Assembly: GCF_027489515.1 (NCBI RefSeq) | Contig: NZ_JAIXZS010000041.1 | Location: forward strand, 1-64,000 | Length of the DNA stretch: 64,000 bases | DNA from: Novosphingobium sp. | GTDB taxonomy: Bacteria > Pseudomonadota > Alphaproteobacteria > Sphingomonadales > Sphingomonadaceae | Direction of reading: 5' to 3' | Shown here: positions 26,299 through 35,992 of the stretch, one piece after another | Layout: every line of letters begins with the position of its first letter | Numbering within the stretch: position 1 is the stretch's first letter | Made by a program: the position numbers and the translations under genes | Notes under the pieces: model-generated | The model's input: only the letters and a program-made list of their open reading frames with translations | Told to the model about the DNA's origin: nothing | Databases searched by the model: none

Positions 26299-26970
26299 TC
26301 ATGGCACGCGCACCAAAAGATCGCGGATCGGCTGACCCTTGGCGCCAACAAAGCGGACGCAGAAATCGCTGAGGCCGGGGCCATTGATCACAGCGCCGAC
26401 CAGCACGTTGCGGCCTTTCCTGAGGCCCACCGCGGGCGAGATCACGTCATCCATCACCATGCGCCGGTCGCCGAACAGCGCCGCTGTCTCCTGCCCGTTC
26501 AGCCACCACTGCGAAGCGGAATTGGAGCCCACCGCGAGATGCGCCTCGGGCATGTCGCGCGGAGCATCGATGACCGTCACTGCCCAGAAGATCACGCCAT
26601 AGGTCGGCTTGCCGGTGCCTTGCGCGAAGCCGAACAGCTTCACGTCCCAGAGCGCGGAATCGAGCGCATGCCAGCGGAGCGGCGTGCCCTTGTGGCGGAT
26701 CATCTGCCCCGCGCGCGCTTGCTCCAGCGCCGCCGGTCGGTCCGCTGCAAAGGCCTCCCGCACATAGGCGCTGGTGAAGAGCTGGTTGGTCCGGTTGGGC
26801 TTGGCAATCGGCTCGAGCAAGAGCCAGCGCCGGATGAATCCGTCCTCGTCAGGTGCGGCGCTGGCGCCCGCAGCGGGTGCAAACCAAGGCGCGAGCGCCG
26901 GACTTGCAGCGGGCGGGGAGGCTGCGCCAAGCAGGGCGGCGGCGGCGATCAGCGCGGGCAGTTTCCGCAT
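26299..26970 (-). CDS. Secreted protein of unknown function, possible carbohydrate-binding jelly roll
   Basis: I do not recognise a named family with confidence. The 223-residue protein has a signal peptide (KLPALIAAAALLGAAS) followed by a low-complexity Ala/Pro stretch. The remaining 180 residues carry features of a galactose-binding-like beta-sandwich: RRWLLLEPIAKPN near 46, YGVIFWAVTVIDAP near 124, LAVGSNSASQWWLNGQETA near 145 and VGLRKGRNVLVGAVINGPG near 181. Patterns of this type (a phrase for loss of energy to lift a rod-like domain, WLNG and RNVL) occur in the non-catalytic domains of glycoside hydrolases and esterases. It lies between xylose isomerase and GH43, its stop touching the GH43 start. 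It may be a stand-alone xylan-binding or accessory protein. Confidence 0.55.
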   Translation of the reverse strand: MRKLPALIAAAALLGAASPPAASPALAPWFAPAAGASAAPDEDGFIRRWLLLEPIAKPNRTNQLFTSAYVREAFAADRPAALEQARAGQMIRHKGTPLRWHALDSALWDVKLFGFAQGTGKPTYGVIFWAVTVIDAPRDMPEAHLAVGSNSASQWWLNGQETAALFGDRRMVMDDVISPAVGLRKGRNVLVGAVINGPGLSDFCVRFVGAKGQPIRDLLVRVP

Positions 26971-27001
26971 CGTGGCATCCCTTGTTGTTCGTGCCGTTCA
27001 A

Positions 27002-27040
27002 GCCGCCCGCACCGCACGAGGCAAAGCCGGTGCGGGCGGC
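27002..27040 (-). terminator. Strong hairpin downstream of xylA
   Basis: A perfect 13-bp inverted repeat (27002-27014 against 27028-27040, arms GCCGCCCGCACCG and its complement) lies 24 bases after the xylose isomerase stop. No T-run follows in the minus direction, so it may be an attenuator or an mRNA-stabilising 3' structure rather than a full terminator. Confidence 0.5.
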
Positions 27041-27063
27041 AGGTCCGGCCGCAGCCGAAATCG

Positions 27064-28371
27064 TCAGAACCGATTGAGCAGGTTCTCCAGCCATTCCTGC
27101 CGGCCCGAGACCGGCTTGGGGGAGAGATCGCGCGCCACGGCAAGGTCGGCTATCTCGGCAAGGCTGGCGCTCTTGATCGTCTGGCCCAGCTCGCCCTGCC
27201 AGCCGGCATAGCGCTCGGCGCGGAAGGCATCGAGCTGGCCGTCCGCGATCACCGCCTCGGCGCGCAGCAGCGCCTTCGCGATTACGTCCACGCCGCCGAT
27301 GTGGCCGTGGAACAAGTCTTCGGCATCAACCGATTGGCGGCGGACCTTGGCATCGAAGTTGAACCCGCCGGTGGTGAACCCGCCCGCGCGCTCGATCTCG
27401 ATGCAGGCGAGTGTCAGTTCCTCGACCGAATTGGGGAACTGGTCGGTATCCCAGCCGTTCTGCGGATCGCCGCGGTTGGCGTCGATCGAGCCGAAAATGC
27501 CGAGCGCGCCGGCCATCGCGATCTCGTGCTCGAAGGTGTGGCCCGAAAGCGTGGCGTGGTTCGCCTCGATATTGACGCGGACTTCGTCTTCCAGCCCATA
27601 GCGCTTGAGGAAGCCGTAGACCGTCTGCGTGTCGAAGTCATACTGGTGCTTGGTCGGCTCATGCGGCTTTGGCTCGATCAGGATCGTGCCGGTAAAGCCG
27701 ATCTTGTGCTTGTGCTCGACCAAGAGGCTGAGGAAGCGACCGAAGTTATTCTGCTCGGTCTTCAGATCAGTGTTGAGAATCGTGTCGTAACCCTCACGGC
27801 CGCCCCACAAAACATAGTTTGCGCCGCCCAGCCGGTGCGTCGCTTCCAGCGCATCGCGAACCTGGCTCGCGCCCCAGGCATAGACTTCGGGACGCGGGCT
27901 GGTGGCTGCGCCTGCCAGATAGCGCGGATGGCCGAAGAGGTTCGCCGTGCCCCACAGCAGCTTGCGGCCGTGCGCGGCCTGCAGTTCTTCCAGATGATCC
28001 ACCGCGCGGGCAAAGCTGGCGCGGAACTCGCCGATGCTTTCGGCGGGGGCCATCACGTCCACATCGTGGAAGCAGTAGAAGGGCAGGTCGAGCTTCTCGA
28101 CGAACGCGAGTGCGGCCTCACGCTTGGCACGGGCGGCGGCCTCGTCCTGCGGGCCGTTCAGCCAGGGGCGGTCGAAGGTGCCCGCGCCGAACACGTCGCT
28201 GCCCGGCCAGCAGAAGGTGTGCCACATGCACACGGCAAAGCGGAGGTAATCCTCCATGCGCTTGCCGAAGACCACGCGGTCCTTGTCGTACCAACGGTAT
28301 GCAAGATCACTTTTAGAATCAGGGCCTTCATAGCGAATAGTGGGAAAGGCATCGAAGTAGGCAGCAGACAT
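27064..28371 (-). CDS. xylA: Xylose isomerase
   Basis: Converts D-xylose to D-xylulose in the cytoplasm. The 435-residue protein has the length of class II isomerases. Metal and substrate motifs are complete: FCFHDVD type sequence ([12 protein letters not shown] near 98), [11 protein letters not shown] near 187, [20 protein letters not shown] near 228, [18 protein letters not shown] near 268, [20 protein letters not shown] (near 293) and [11 protein letters not shown] near 341. It is 7 bases downstream of xylulokinase, so the two form the isomerase route. Its presence alongside xylX, xylB, xylC and a xylonate dehydratase means two xylose pathways in one locus. A strong hairpin follows the gene. 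Confidence 0.95.
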   Translation of the reverse strand: MSAAYFDAFPTIRYEGPDSKSDLAYRWYDKDRVVFGKRMEDYLRFAVCMWHTFCWPGSDVFGAGTFDRPWLNGPQDEAAARAKREAALAFVEKLDLPFYCFHDVDVMAPAESIGEFRASFARAVDHLEELQAAHGRKLLWGTANLFGHPRYLAGAATSPRPEVYAWGASQVRDALEATHRLGGANYVLWGGREGYDTILNTDLKTEQNNFGRFLSLLVEHKHKIGFTGTILIEPKPHEPTKHQYDFDTQTVYGFLKRYGLEDEVRVNIEANHATLSGHTFEHEIAMAGALGIFGSIDANRGDPQNGWDTDQFPNSVEELTLACIEIERAGGFTTGGFNFDAKVRRQSVDAEDLFHGHIGGVDVIAKALLRAEAVIADGQLDAFRAERYAGWQGELGQTIKSASLAEIADLAVARDLSPKPVSGRQEWLENLLNRF

Positions 28372-28378
28372 GGCGGAG

Positions 28379-29827
28379 TTACTCCTGGATGGCGCGGAGC
28401 GCCTGATAGGCAGCGCGGAAGCGGTCGCGCTTTGGCGCGAGACGGGCGGCGAGATCGGGATCGGGATCGATTACGGCGCGAACGGGGGGGCGGGTGCAGA
28501 TGTCGGCAGCGCTCGCGCCGGTCACCGCCATCTGCGCCAGCCGCGCGCCGCCAAGCGCGGGGCCGACTTCGCCGCCGTGAAGGTAGACCAGCCGCACGCC
28601 GAGCACGCTCGCGAGGATGCGGCCCCAATGTGCCGAGCGCGAGCCGCCGCCGATGACGCAAAGCTCCTCGATCGCCGTACCCGCACTGCGCAGCGCGTCG
28701 ATCCCGTCGGCATGGGCGAAGGCGACCCCTTCGAGCACGGCGGCAGCCATGCGTGGCGTGGTGCTCTCGTTGCCAAGGGCGAGGAACGCCGCACGGATGT
28801 GCGGATCGTTGTGCGGGGTGCGTTCACCCGACAAGTAGGGGAGGAACAGCTCCGGGCCGCAGGCGGCGCCGGCCTGCTCGGCCAGCGCAAAGAACTCTGC
28901 CGGCCCCGGCACGTTGCAGGCGCGCGCCGCCCAATCGATGCACGAGGCGGCCGAGAGGTGGACGCTCATCTGGTGCCAAACCCCGGGCAGGGCATGGCAG
29001 AAGGCGTGGACCGCCTGCGCCGGATTGGGCCGGAAAGCAGCGTTCGCGACAAAGATCACGCCTGAGGTGCCAAGCGAGAGCATGCCCTGGCCTTCGCCGA
29101 GCACGCCGACGCCCAGTGCGCCGGCGGCATTGTCTCCCGCGCCAGCCACCACCGGCACTCGCCCCATACCCCAGCCGCGCGCCACATCCTCGCGCAGCAT
29201 GCCGGTGACCTCCGGCCCTTCGTGGAGGCGGGGCATGTGCGTCTCATCCAGACCCGTCGCTGCCAGCATCTCGGCAGACCAGGCCCGCGCCGCCACATCG
29301 AGCCACAGCGTGCCCGCCGCGTCCGACATGTCGCTCGCCTTCTCGCCGGTGAGGGCGAGACGAACGTAATCCTTGGGCAGCAGCACCGTGCGTGTCGCGG
29401 CGAAGACGTCGGGCTCATGCGCGCGCACCCATGCCAGTTTAGGCGCCGTGAAGCCGGGCATCGCGATGTTGCCGGTGATTGTCCGGCTACGCGGCTCGGC
29501 GGCCTCCAGCGCCGCGCACTCGGCAAAGCTGCGGCCGTCATTCCACAGGATCGCCGGGCGCAGCGGCTTGTCGTCCGATCCGAGCAAGGTCGCACCATGC
29601 ATCTGCCCGGCAAGCCCGATGCCGCGCACGCCTGCGCGCAGCGCGGCATCGAGGCCCAGCACGGCCTTGTGCGTCGCTGCGATCCAGTCCGCCGGGGCCT
29701 GCTCTGACCACAGCGGATGCGGGCGCGAGACGGTGAGGTCCGCGCTCGACTGCGCGAGGACTTCGCCGCTCTCGGCCGTCACCACCGCCTTGACGCAGCT
29801 CGTGCCGACATCGATGCCAAGGTACAT
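28379..29827 (-). CDS. xylB: Xylulokinase
   Basis: Phosphorylates D-xylulose to D-xylulose 5-phosphate. The 482-residue FGGY-family protein has the ATPase core motifs: [15 protein letters not shown] at the N-terminus (phosphate 1), [14 protein letters not shown] near 69 (xylulokinase MHG signature), [10 protein letters not shown] near 89, [14 protein letters not shown] near 228, [10 protein letters not shown] near 252 and [17 protein letters not shown] near 394. The ATG at 29827 lies 9 bases after the upstream GH43 stop. It is directly upstream of xylA. The symbol follows enterobacterial usage and differs from the xylose dehydrogenase also called xylB at 1149-2000. Confidence 0.93.
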   Translation of the reverse strand: MYLGIDVGTSCVKAVVTAESGEVLAQSSADLTVSRPHPLWSEQAPADWIAATHKAVLGLDAALRAGVRGIGLAGQMHGATLLGSDDKPLRPAILWNDGRSFAECAALEAAEPRSRTITGNIAMPGFTAPKLAWVRAHEPDVFAATRTVLLPKDYVRLALTGEKASDMSDAAGTLWLDVAARAWSAEMLAATGLDETHMPRLHEGPEVTGMLREDVARGWGMGRVPVVAGAGDNAAGALGVGVLGEGQGMLSLGTSGVIFVANAAFRPNPAQAVHAFCHALPGVWHQMSVHLSAASCIDWAARACNVPGPAEFFALAEQAGAACGPELFLPYLSGERTPHNDPHIRAAFLALGNESTTPRMAAAVLEGVAFAHADGIDALRSAGTAIEELCVIGGGSRSAHWGRILASVLGVRLVYLHGGEVGPALGGARLAQMAVTGASAADICTRPPVRAVIDPDPDLAARLAPKRDRFRAAYQALRAIQE

Positions 29828-29836
29828 GGGCTGAGC

Positions 29837-30940
29837 CTACTTCGCTTTCAGCGGATCGATCGTCTGGATCGTGCCGTCGGGGTTGAAGGTAAGCTCGGTC
29901 ACCTTGGCGTTGCGGAGGTGGTTCTTCCCCGAAAGCTGGGTATCGGCGTAGAACAGCCACCACTTGCCGCCCTGCTCGATCACCGAATGGTGCGTCGTCC
30001 AGCCTTGCACCGGCTTCAGGATATGGCCGGTGTAGGTGAACGGGCCATAGGGCGAGGTGCCGATGGCGTAGTTCAGGAAGTGCGTGTCGCCGGTCGAGTA
30101 GGTGTAGTAATACTTGCCGTCCTTCTTGAACATCCACGAGGCTTCGAAGAACCGCCGCTCGTGATCGCCGCCGAGCACGGGCTTGCCTTTCTCGTCGAGA
30201 ATTACGGCATCCCGCGGGGCTTCGGCGAGGGTCTTCATGTCGGCGCCCAGTTTGGCGACCTTGCCGGAAAGTGCCGGCTTGTCGTCCTGCAGCAGATCGG
30301 TGTCCGAACCGTTGGGATCGTACTTGCCGCTCACCCAGCGCTGCAACTGGCCACCCCAGATGCCGCCAAAGTACAGGTACGCGCTGCCATCCGCGTCGAT
30401 GAAAACCGCCGGGTCCATCGAATAGGCACCGGCAATCGGTTCCTTCTCTGCCACGAACGGCCCCATCGGGTTCTTCGAGGTGGCGACGCCGATGCGGAAC
30501 GCGCCGAGGCCGTTCTTGTCCTTCGATTTGTCGCGCGCGGGGAAATAGAGGTAGTAGGTGCCGTCCTTGAAGGCGGCATCGGGCGCCCACATCTGCTGCG
30601 AGGCCCAGGGCACATCCTTCACATCGAGCGAGACCGGGCCGACCGTCACCTTGCCGCCGATGCTGTCCAGAGCGAGCACGCGGTAATCGCGCATGGCATA
30701 CTGGTTGCCGAGGTCATCGTCGGGCGTCGGTGTCTCGATATCGTGCGAGGGATAGACGTAGATCTTGCCGCCGAAGACATGCGCCGAAGGGTCGGCTGTG
30801 TAGATCTCGCTCGTCAGCGGCTGATCACGGAAGGTGGCGCCCGTTGCGTTGCCGGGGGCAGGGGCGGCGGCCTGCGTACAGGCGGCTGCGGCCAGAGCGC
30901 CGGAAAGGCAAAGCGCGGCCATGGTGAGTCTTGCCTTCAT
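29837..30940 (-). CDS. Secreted GH43 beta-xylosidase/arabinofuranosidase-type hydrolase
   Basis: A 367-residue exported GH43 enzyme and first gene of the minus-strand xylBA operon. The N-terminus (AALCLSGALAAAACTQAAA) is a signal peptide ending in a Cys, which could be lipidated, although the residue at -3 is Ala rather than the usual Leu. The propeller triad is suggested by YTADPSAHVFGGKIYVYPSH (base Asp near 50), YSMDPAVFIDADG (near 173) and RRFFEASWMFKKDG (acid Glu near 264). HILKPVQGWTTHHSVIEQ is a typical metal/active-centre segment. These forms fit the GH43 group that acts on xylose or arabinose at chain ends. A LacI-type operator with overlapping promoter lies about 65 bases upstream. 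Confidence 0.82.
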   Translation of the reverse strand: MKARLTMAALCLSGALAAAACTQAAAPAPGNATGATFRDQPLTSEIYTADPSAHVFGGKIYVYPSHDIETPTPDDDLGNQYAMRDYRVLALDSIGGKVTVGPVSLDVKDVPWASQQMWAPDAAFKDGTYYLYFPARDKSKDKNGLGAFRIGVATSKNPMGPFVAEKEPIAGAYSMDPAVFIDADGSAYLYFGGIWGGQLQRWVSGKYDPNGSDTDLLQDDKPALSGKVAKLGADMKTLAEAPRDAVILDEKGKPVLGGDHERRFFEASWMFKKDGKYYYTYSTGDTHFLNYAIGTSPYGPFTYTGHILKPVQGWTTHHSVIEQGGKWWLFYADTQLSGKNHLRNAKVTELTFNPDGTIQTIDPLKAK

Positions 30941-31003
30941 TATCCCACTTCCCTTCTTGCACCGGGCACTTGTCCTTTCGGTGTGCCGCCTGATTACCTG
31001 ATA

Positions 31004-31032
31004 TTGATAGCGCTAACTATTGCGCTCGGCAA
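31004..31032 (-). promoter_or_regulatory. Promoter with LacI-type operator for the GH43-xylBA operon
   Basis: On the minus strand TTGCCG (31032-31027) as -35, 17 bases and TATCAA (31009-31004) as -10. The palindrome TAGCGCTA (31008-31015) overlaps the -10 and spacer. It is about 65 bases before the GH43 start at 30940, and lies just after the end of the arabinose operon. Confidence 0.62.
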
Positions 31033-31052
31033 GCGTGATCCGGCACCCCGCT

Positions 31053-31973
31053 TCACTCGATGAACGGTTCGACCACCACGTGCCGCCCGCAGAGGAAGGC
31101 ATCGGCGACAATACGCAGCGGACCCATATCGACGTCGCTCTGCCGCGCCGCGATCAGGCCGGCGAAATGCGCATACAGCAGGGCATATTCGCGGTCTTTG
31201 CCGCGCAGCGCGCCATCGGGGAGAGTCAGTTCCGCGCCGCCTTTCGCCAGCGAGAGCGGCCCGCCATCGGTCTCCACCACGATGTCCCAGCTTTGCGGCC
31301 CGGTCTGCAGGAAATCGAGGTCCATGTGGACCGGCGCGCCGCCCGCCGTGCGCAGACGCAGATCGGCCGCAATGGGCGCCGCGCAATTGGCCGGCACGTC
31401 CAGTATCGCCTCTGTCAGATAGACCGGTTGCGGCAGGATATGGGTGAGGATCGAGAGCGCGTTGATCCCCGGATCGAACACGCCAAGCCCGCCCGGCTGC
31501 CAGATCCAGCGCTGCCCAGGATGCCAGACGCGCACGTCCTCGCGCCAGACCACGCGGACGGCGGTGATCTGCCGCCCTGCAAGCCAATCGCGCGCGGCCG
31601 CCACGCCGTGTGCAAAACGCGAATGCCACGCGGCAAACAGGCTCGCGCCTGCTGCCTCGGCCGCGCGTTCCAGCACGGCCACTTCGCCCAGCGTAACACC
31701 CGGCGGCTTTTCCAGCAGAACATGCACGCCGCGCGCCAGCAGCGCCTCCGCGAGATTGCGGCGGACTTGCGGCGGTGTGCAGAGCGCGGCGGCATCGAAG
31801 GCGAGGCCGCTTTCCAGCAAGGCCTCGATACTGGCGAAATGCGCCGCGCCGACCACCCCGTCGCCGGCCGGATCGACCGTTGCGGCCAGCTCGAACGCGG
31901 CGCTGCCGGCAATCGCCGGCAGGTGCTGGTCCCGCGCGATCTTCCCCAGCCCGACAACGGCAATGCGTACCAT
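31053..31973 (-). CDS. araA: L-arabinose 1-dehydrogenase (Gfo/Idh/MocA family)
   Basis: Oxidises L-arabinose (probably also D-galactose) to the lactone with NAD(P). The 306-residue protein closely follows the Azospirillum enzyme: VVGLGKIARDQHLPAI at the N-terminus (dinucleotide binding), CTPPQVRRN near 65, LLEKPPGVTLGEVAVLE near 85 (EKP motif), WREDVRVWHPGQRWIWQPGG (near 143, quoted as family landmark) and LGVFDPGINALSIL near 164, with the catalytic Asp in DPGIN. The start is the ATG at 31973, 4 bases after the upstream dehydratase stop; the longer frame to 32015 overlaps that gene. It is the last gene of the four-gene arabinose oxidation operon. The symbol follows Azospirillum; it is not the arabinose isomerase AraA. 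Confidence 0.88.
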   Translation of the reverse strand: MVRIAVVGLGKIARDQHLPAIAGSAAFELAATVDPAGDGVVGAAHFASIEALLESGLAFDAAALCTPPQVRRNLAEALLARGVHVLLEKPPGVTLGEVAVLERAAEAAGASLFAAWHSRFAHGVAAARDWLAGRQITAVRVVWREDVRVWHPGQRWIWQPGGLGVFDPGINALSILTHILPQPVYLTEAILDVPANCAAPIAADLRLRTAGGAPVHMDLDFLQTGPQSWDIVVETDGGPLSLAKGGAELTLPDGALRGKDREYALLYAHFAGLIAARQSDVDMGPLRIVADAFLCGRHVVVEPFIE

Positions 31974-31977
31974 GGCC

Positions 31978-32979
31978 TCAGAGCACCGTGACGCCCTGGA
32001 CCACTGCCGGATCACCCGCCTCTCGGGTCAGCGGATTGCGGCAGGGAAGCGCGAACGGCGCGGCGGCGATCTCGAACAAATCGCCCGGTTCGGTGCGCAC
32101 CCCGTCGCTGTAGGAGAGTGTGGCGGTGCCGAAGAAGTGCACGTGGACCTGCCCGGGTCGGCGGAACAGGCCATACTTGAAGTGATGGTGCTCCAGGTTG
32201 GCGAGGCTGTGGCTCATGTTCGCCTCGCCGGTGAGGAAGGGCTTTTCCCAGATCACCTCGCCGCCGCGCACGATCCGGCTGGTGCCGTGAATATCGGCGG
32301 GCGCATCGCCGATCAGCAATTCCGGGCCAAGTGCGGCGCGGCGCAGCTTGGAATGGGCGAGCCACAGGTAGTTGTGCCGCTCGGTGACGTGGTCGGAAAA
32401 CTCGTTGGCGAGCGCGAAGCCGAGGCGGAAGGGGGTGCCGTCCGGGCCGATCAGATAGATGCCCGCCAGCTCCGGCTCCTCGCCGCCGTCCTGCGCGAAG
32501 GGGGGCATGTCCAGCGCTGCGTCAGGCCCGACCAGCTGGCCGCCATCGCCCTTGTAGAACCATTCGGGCTGCTGGCCGACGCCGCCATCGGCAGGCTTTC
32601 CGCCCGCCAGCCCTTCAAGGAACATGCGCATCGAATCGGTCTGATGCGCGGCCGCGGCCGCCTCGCGGTGCATCTTGTCGCGCCCTTCGGCCGAGCCGAG
32701 ATGGGTGAGGCCGGTGCCGCTGAGCACCAAATGCGCCGGGTCTTCGTGGTCGATCGGCGCGAGGAAGCGCCCGGCGGCAAACTCCGCCGCCAGATCGACT
32801 GCCTCGCCGGTGCCGCAGGCCTGCGCCGCTGCGGCGAGGCTGGTGCCCGCCGCGATGGCGCGCAGCGCGAGTTCGCGCACCGAGGCGACACCGGGGAGGA
32901 TATGCGCCGCCGAACCCTCGGCAAGAACGACCGACCGGGTGCCGTCCTCGGCGCGGTGCTGGAGAAGACGAGTGGCCAT
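31978..32979 (-). CDS. araD1: AraD1-type L-2-keto-3-deoxyarabinonate dehydratase (FAH superfamily)
   Basis: A 333-residue member of the AraD1/GguC branch of the fumarylacetoacetate hydrolase superfamily. It should dehydrate 2-keto-3-deoxy-L-arabinonate to 2-oxoglutarate semialdehyde. Recognisable parts are LVLSGTGLTHLGSAEGRD near 87, EWFYKGDGGQLVGPD near 142, DGGEEPELAGIYLIGPDG near 168 with the acidic metal ligands, FALANEFSDHVTERHNYL near 190 and LGPELLIG. The start is the ATG at 32979 with GAAGGA upstream; a TTG nine bases earlier is less likely. It sits between the semialdehyde dehydrogenase that consumes its product and arabinose dehydrogenase. It is only distantly related to the xylX product at the start of the window. 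Confidence 0.82.
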   Translation of the reverse strand: MATRLLQHRAEDGTRSVVLAEGSAAHILPGVASVRELALRAIAAGTSLAAAAQACGTGEAVDLAAEFAAGRFLAPIDHEDPAHLVLSGTGLTHLGSAEGRDKMHREAAAAAHQTDSMRMFLEGLAGGKPADGGVGQQPEWFYKGDGGQLVGPDAALDMPPFAQDGGEEPELAGIYLIGPDGTPFRLGFALANEFSDHVTERHNYLWLAHSKLRRAALGPELLIGDAPADIHGTSRIVRGGEVIWEKPFLTGEANMSHSLANLEHHHFKYGLFRRPGQVHVHFFGTATLSYSDGVRTEPGDLFEIAAAPFALPCRNPLTREAGDPAVVQGVTVL

Positions 32980-32992
32980 CGTATGCAATCCT

Positions 32993-34519
32993 TCAGAGCG
33001 TGAGCGTGCCGTCGATCAGGCGCGGTGCGCCATCACCGCGCGCCTCGTCGCGCAGTTCGGGCGGCAGCAATCCTGCGCTGATGTTCTGGTAGCTGACGGG
33101 CCGCAGAAAGCGGTCGATGGCGAGGCTGCCGACCGACGTCGTGCGCGGATCGGAGGTGGCGGGGAAGGGGCCGCCGTGCACCATCGCGTGGCACACCTCG
33201 ACGCCTGTCGGCCAACCGTTGGCGAGGATGCGCCCGGCCTTCATTTCGAGCAGCGGGAGCAGCCGCGCGGCGAGCGCCTCGTCGGAGGAGTCCATCTGCA
33301 GCGTGGCCGTCAGCTGGCCTTCGAGCGCGCCGATCACCGCGGCCAGCTCCGCTTCGTCATTGCAGACCACGACGAGCGAGGAGGCGCCGAACACTTCGTG
33401 CCCCATCGCTGCTTCGGCGAGGAATGCCTGTGCGCTGGTGCGGAACAGCGCCGCCTGGCCTTGTCCCGCTTCACCCGTGAGGCCCGAGGCCACGCGCTCG
33501 ACCCCCGGCAGACCCGCCAGCGTGGCGACGCCGCCCGCATAGGCCTTGCAGATGCCGTTCGTTAGCATGGTCTGCGCGGCGGCTGCGCTGATCGCTTCGG
33601 CGGCAGCGGTCATGAACGCGTCCAGTCCCTCGCCTGCGATGGCCAGCACCAGGCCCGGATTGGTGCAGAACTGCCCCGCGCCCATCGTCAGCGATCCGGC
33701 AAATGCGGCCCCCAGCGCCGCCCCGCGCGCCTTGAGCGCCTCGGGCAGCAGCAGCACCGGGTTGATGCTCGACATTTCGGCATAGACCGGGATCGGAACG
33801 CTGCGCGCCTGCGCCAGCCGCACGAGCGCGAGGCCTCCGGCGCGCGATCCGGTAAAGCCGACGGCGGCGATACGCGGGTCCTGCACCAGCGCCGCGCCGA
33901 GTTCGTTGGAGGGACCGGTCAGATGCCGGAACACGCCTTCCGGCAAGCCACAGGCGGCAACCGCCCGCGCGATCGCACCCGCCACCAGCGCGCCGGTTTC
34001 GGGATGCGCGGGGTGGCCCTTGACCACGACCGGGCAGCCCGCCGCCAGCGCCGAGGCGGTATCGCCCCCGGCGGTCGAGAAGGCGAGCGGGAAGTTCGAG
34101 GCGCCGAACACCGCGACCGGGCCGACCGGAATCATCCTCAGGCGCAGGTCCGGGCGGGGAAGGGGCTGGCGATCAGGGAGCGCCGGATCGATGCGCAGCT
34201 GCTGCCACGCGCCCGCGCGCACCACGCCCGCAAACATCCGGAGCTGGCCGACAGTGCGCCCGCGCTCACCCTCCAGCCGCGCGCGCGGAAGGCCGCTCTC
34301 GCGCATCGCCGCCTCGATCAGCAAATCCCCGATGGCGAGAATTTCCTCTGCGATTGTTTCCAGAAATGCCGCGCGTTCCTCGCGGCCCGTGGCGCGATAG
34401 GCAGCAAAGGCTTCGGCTGCAGCCGCGCAGGCGGCATCGACTTCGGCAGGCCCATGGACGGGGAAGGCCGGACCGACCGGCTCGCCGGTGGCAGCCGAAA
34501 GCGCGCGAAACTCGGGCAT
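32993..34519 (-). CDS. 2-oxoglutarate semialdehyde dehydrogenase (NADP-dependent aldehyde dehydrogenase)
   Basis: Oxidises 2-oxoglutarate semialdehyde to 2-oxoglutarate, the common end of the oxidative xylose and arabinose routes. The 508-residue protein belongs to the type III KGSADH group. Landmarks are [20 protein letters not shown] near 127, [15 protein letters not shown] near 162, [11 protein letters not shown] near 221, the general-base Glu in [10 protein letters not shown] near 245, catalytic Cys in [13 protein letters not shown] near 281 and [11 protein letters not shown] near 377. The ATG at 34519 follows GGAG and starts [14 protein letters not shown]; a frame extension to 34552 overlaps the transporter end. 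It is the second gene of the arabinose operon. No other such enzyme is visible, so xylose oxidation through xylX probably depends on it as well. Confidence 0.88.
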   Translation of the reverse strand: MPEFRALSAATGEPVGPAFPVHGPAEVDAACAAAAEAFAAYRATGREERAAFLETIAEEILAIGDLLIEAAMRESGLPRARLEGERGRTVGQLRMFAGVVRAGAWQQLRIDPALPDRQPLPRPDLRLRMIPVGPVAVFGASNFPLAFSTAGGDTASALAAGCPVVVKGHPAHPETGALVAGAIARAVAACGLPEGVFRHLTGPSNELGAALVQDPRIAAVGFTGSRAGGLALVRLAQARSVPIPVYAEMSSINPVLLLPEALKARGAALGAAFAGSLTMGAGQFCTNPGLVLAIAGEGLDAFMTAAAEAISAAAAQTMLTNGICKAYAGGVATLAGLPGVERVASGLTGEAGQGQAALFRTSAQAFLAEAAMGHEVFGASSLVVVCNDEAELAAVIGALEGQLTATLQMDSSDEALAARLLPLLEMKAGRILANGWPTGVEVCHAMVHGGPFPATSDPRTTSVGSLAIDRFLRPVSYQNISAGLLPPELRDEARGDGAPRLIDGTLTL

Positions 34520-34548
34520 TGCTATCTCCAGATGCAGGAAAGGTGGGA

Positions 34549-35850
34549 TCAATCAGCCGCACCGGTGGGGCGCGAACCCCACAGTGCGTAGAACAGGATG
34601 TAGAGCTCGCAGGCGGCGGTCAGCAGGAACGAGGCCTGCAGGCCGTAGCTGTCTGCCAGCCAGCCCTGCACGACTACCAGCGCGCCGCCGGCAATCGCCA
34701 TGATGAGGAGGCCTGAGCCTTCCTCTGTCAGCGGACCCAGCCCGCGGATGCCAAGGGTGAAGATCGTCGGGAACATGATCGAATGGAACAGACCGACAAG
34801 GATGAGCGACCACATCGCGGCGGGGCCGGTGCTGAACACCGTCACCAGCATGACCACGAACGCACCGACCGAGAACGCGGCGAGCACCAGCGCGGCGTCC
34901 ACCTTCTGCATGATGGCGGAGCCTGCAAAGCGCCCGACCATCATCCCGCCCCACAGGAACGTGAGGTATTGCCCAGCCTTTTCGTGCGTGAGGTTGGCGA
35001 TATCGGGCTGGCTGACGAAGTTGACGAAGAGATTGGCGACGCCGATTTCCGCGATCAGGTAGATGAAGATCGCGGGCACGCCAAAGACGAGGTTGCGGTG
35101 GTTCCACAAGGAGAGCGCCTTTCGCTCCTCGGTGTTGGCGCGCTGCGTTGCCTGGCCCATGGCGGGCAGAGGAAACCGGGCGATCACCACCGCGAGGACC
35201 ACCAGAACGCCCGCCACCAGCGCATAGGGCAGGATCACCGACTGCGCGTCGGCCAGTCGCTCGGCCGGGGTGAGCACCACGTCCGCCGCGGCCGTGCCGC
35301 CCTTGGAGCGGCCGAGGATGAGGTAGGCCCCGAACAGCGGCGCGAGCATCGTGCCGGCCGAATTCATCGCCTGCACAAGATTGAGCCGCGAGGACGCCGT
35401 CTCGGGCTTTCCCACTACGGCGACATAGGGATTGGCCGCGACCTGTAGCAGTGTGATCCCGCTCGCGATCACGAAGAGCATGGCGAGCGTAACGCCGTAA
35501 GACGGGATCGAGGCCGCCAGCATCATGCCCAGCGCGCCCGCGGCCATGATCACAAGGCCGATGACCAGCGCCTTCTGATAGCCCACCCGCTCGATCAGCC
35601 GTGCCGAGGGGATCGAGGCGACGAAGTAGGCGATGAACCACACGAATTCGATCAAAGTTGTCTGCGTATAGTTAAGGTCGAACACACTGCGCAGATGCGG
35701 CAGCAGCGTGTTGTTGATCACCGTGATGAAGCCCCACATGAAGAACAGGCTGGCGAGCAGGGTCAGCGCCGGGCCGTAGTTCTGGCTGGATTCCTTGGTG
35801 CTATGGGCGTTTGTCTGGGCTGGGGCCACAGGCGGCATGGTCTTGGGCAT
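34549..35850 (-). CDS. FHS-family sugar:H+ symporter (FucP/GluP-like MFS)
   Basis: A 433-residue inner-membrane transporter of the fucose/galactose/glucose symporter branch of the MFS. Characteristic parts are [23 protein letters not shown] near 42 (shown for its FMWGF...NNTL pattern), [28 protein letters not shown] (in part), [21 protein letters not shown] with the NPY motif, [17 protein letters not shown] and [15 protein letters not shown]. The start at 35850 is chosen; an ATG at 35838 is possible and a longer frame to 35883 is not supported. As first gene of an operon with KGSADH, araD1 and arabinose dehydrogenase it probably imports L-arabinose or galactose. It is divergent from the galactose mutarotase gene. 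Confidence 0.82.
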   Translation of the reverse strand: MPKTMPPVAPAQTNAHSTKESSQNYGPALTLLASLFFMWGFITVINNTLLPHLRSVFDLNYTQTTLIEFVWFIAYFVASIPSARLIERVGYQKALVIGLVIMAAGALGMMLAASIPSYGVTLAMLFVIASGITLLQVAANPYVAVVGKPETASSRLNLVQAMNSAGTMLAPLFGAYLILGRSKGGTAAADVVLTPAERLADAQSVILPYALVAGVLVVLAVVIARFPLPAMGQATQRANTEERKALSLWNHRNLVFGVPAIFIYLIAEIGVANLFVNFVSQPDIANLTHEKAGQYLTFLWGGMMVGRFAGSAIMQKVDAALVLAAFSVGAFVVMLVTVFSTGPAAMWSLILVGLFHSIMFPTIFTLGIRGLGPLTEEGSGLLIMAIAGGALVVVQGWLADSYGLQASFLLTAACELYILFYALWGSRPTGAAD

Positions 35851-35908
35851 CCTCTCGCTCGGTCCCCGTGCGGGGCAGATCACATCGGTCTTGCGCGCAT
35901 TCTATTTG

Positions 35909-35923
35909 TCGGACTATATCCGG
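35909..35923. promoter_or_regulatory. Candidate operator between the arabinose operon and galM
   Basis: TCGGACTATATCCGG is an inverted repeat (CGGA 35910-35913, TCCG 35919-35922) in the 142-base divergent region. A plus-strand TTGCGC (35891-35896) with TATATC (35915-35920) 18 bases on would serve galM. On the minus strand, TAGAAT (35904-35899) is a possible -10. No TAGCGCTA copy is present here, so this unit may answer to another regulator. Confidence 0.35.
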
Positions 35924-35992
35924 GATGTGCAAGCGTCAATGGCACTTTGCAAGGGTGGCGCCACGTGGCGCGGGTTGAAAAGGACATGTGGG

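Noticed and set aside
26539..28656. A 705-codon plus-strand open frame opposite xylose isomerase
   Set aside because: It is the mirror frame of xylA and the secreted protein, made possible by high GC; composition is Arg/Ala/Gly-rich with no motif, while xylA on the other strand is unmistakable.
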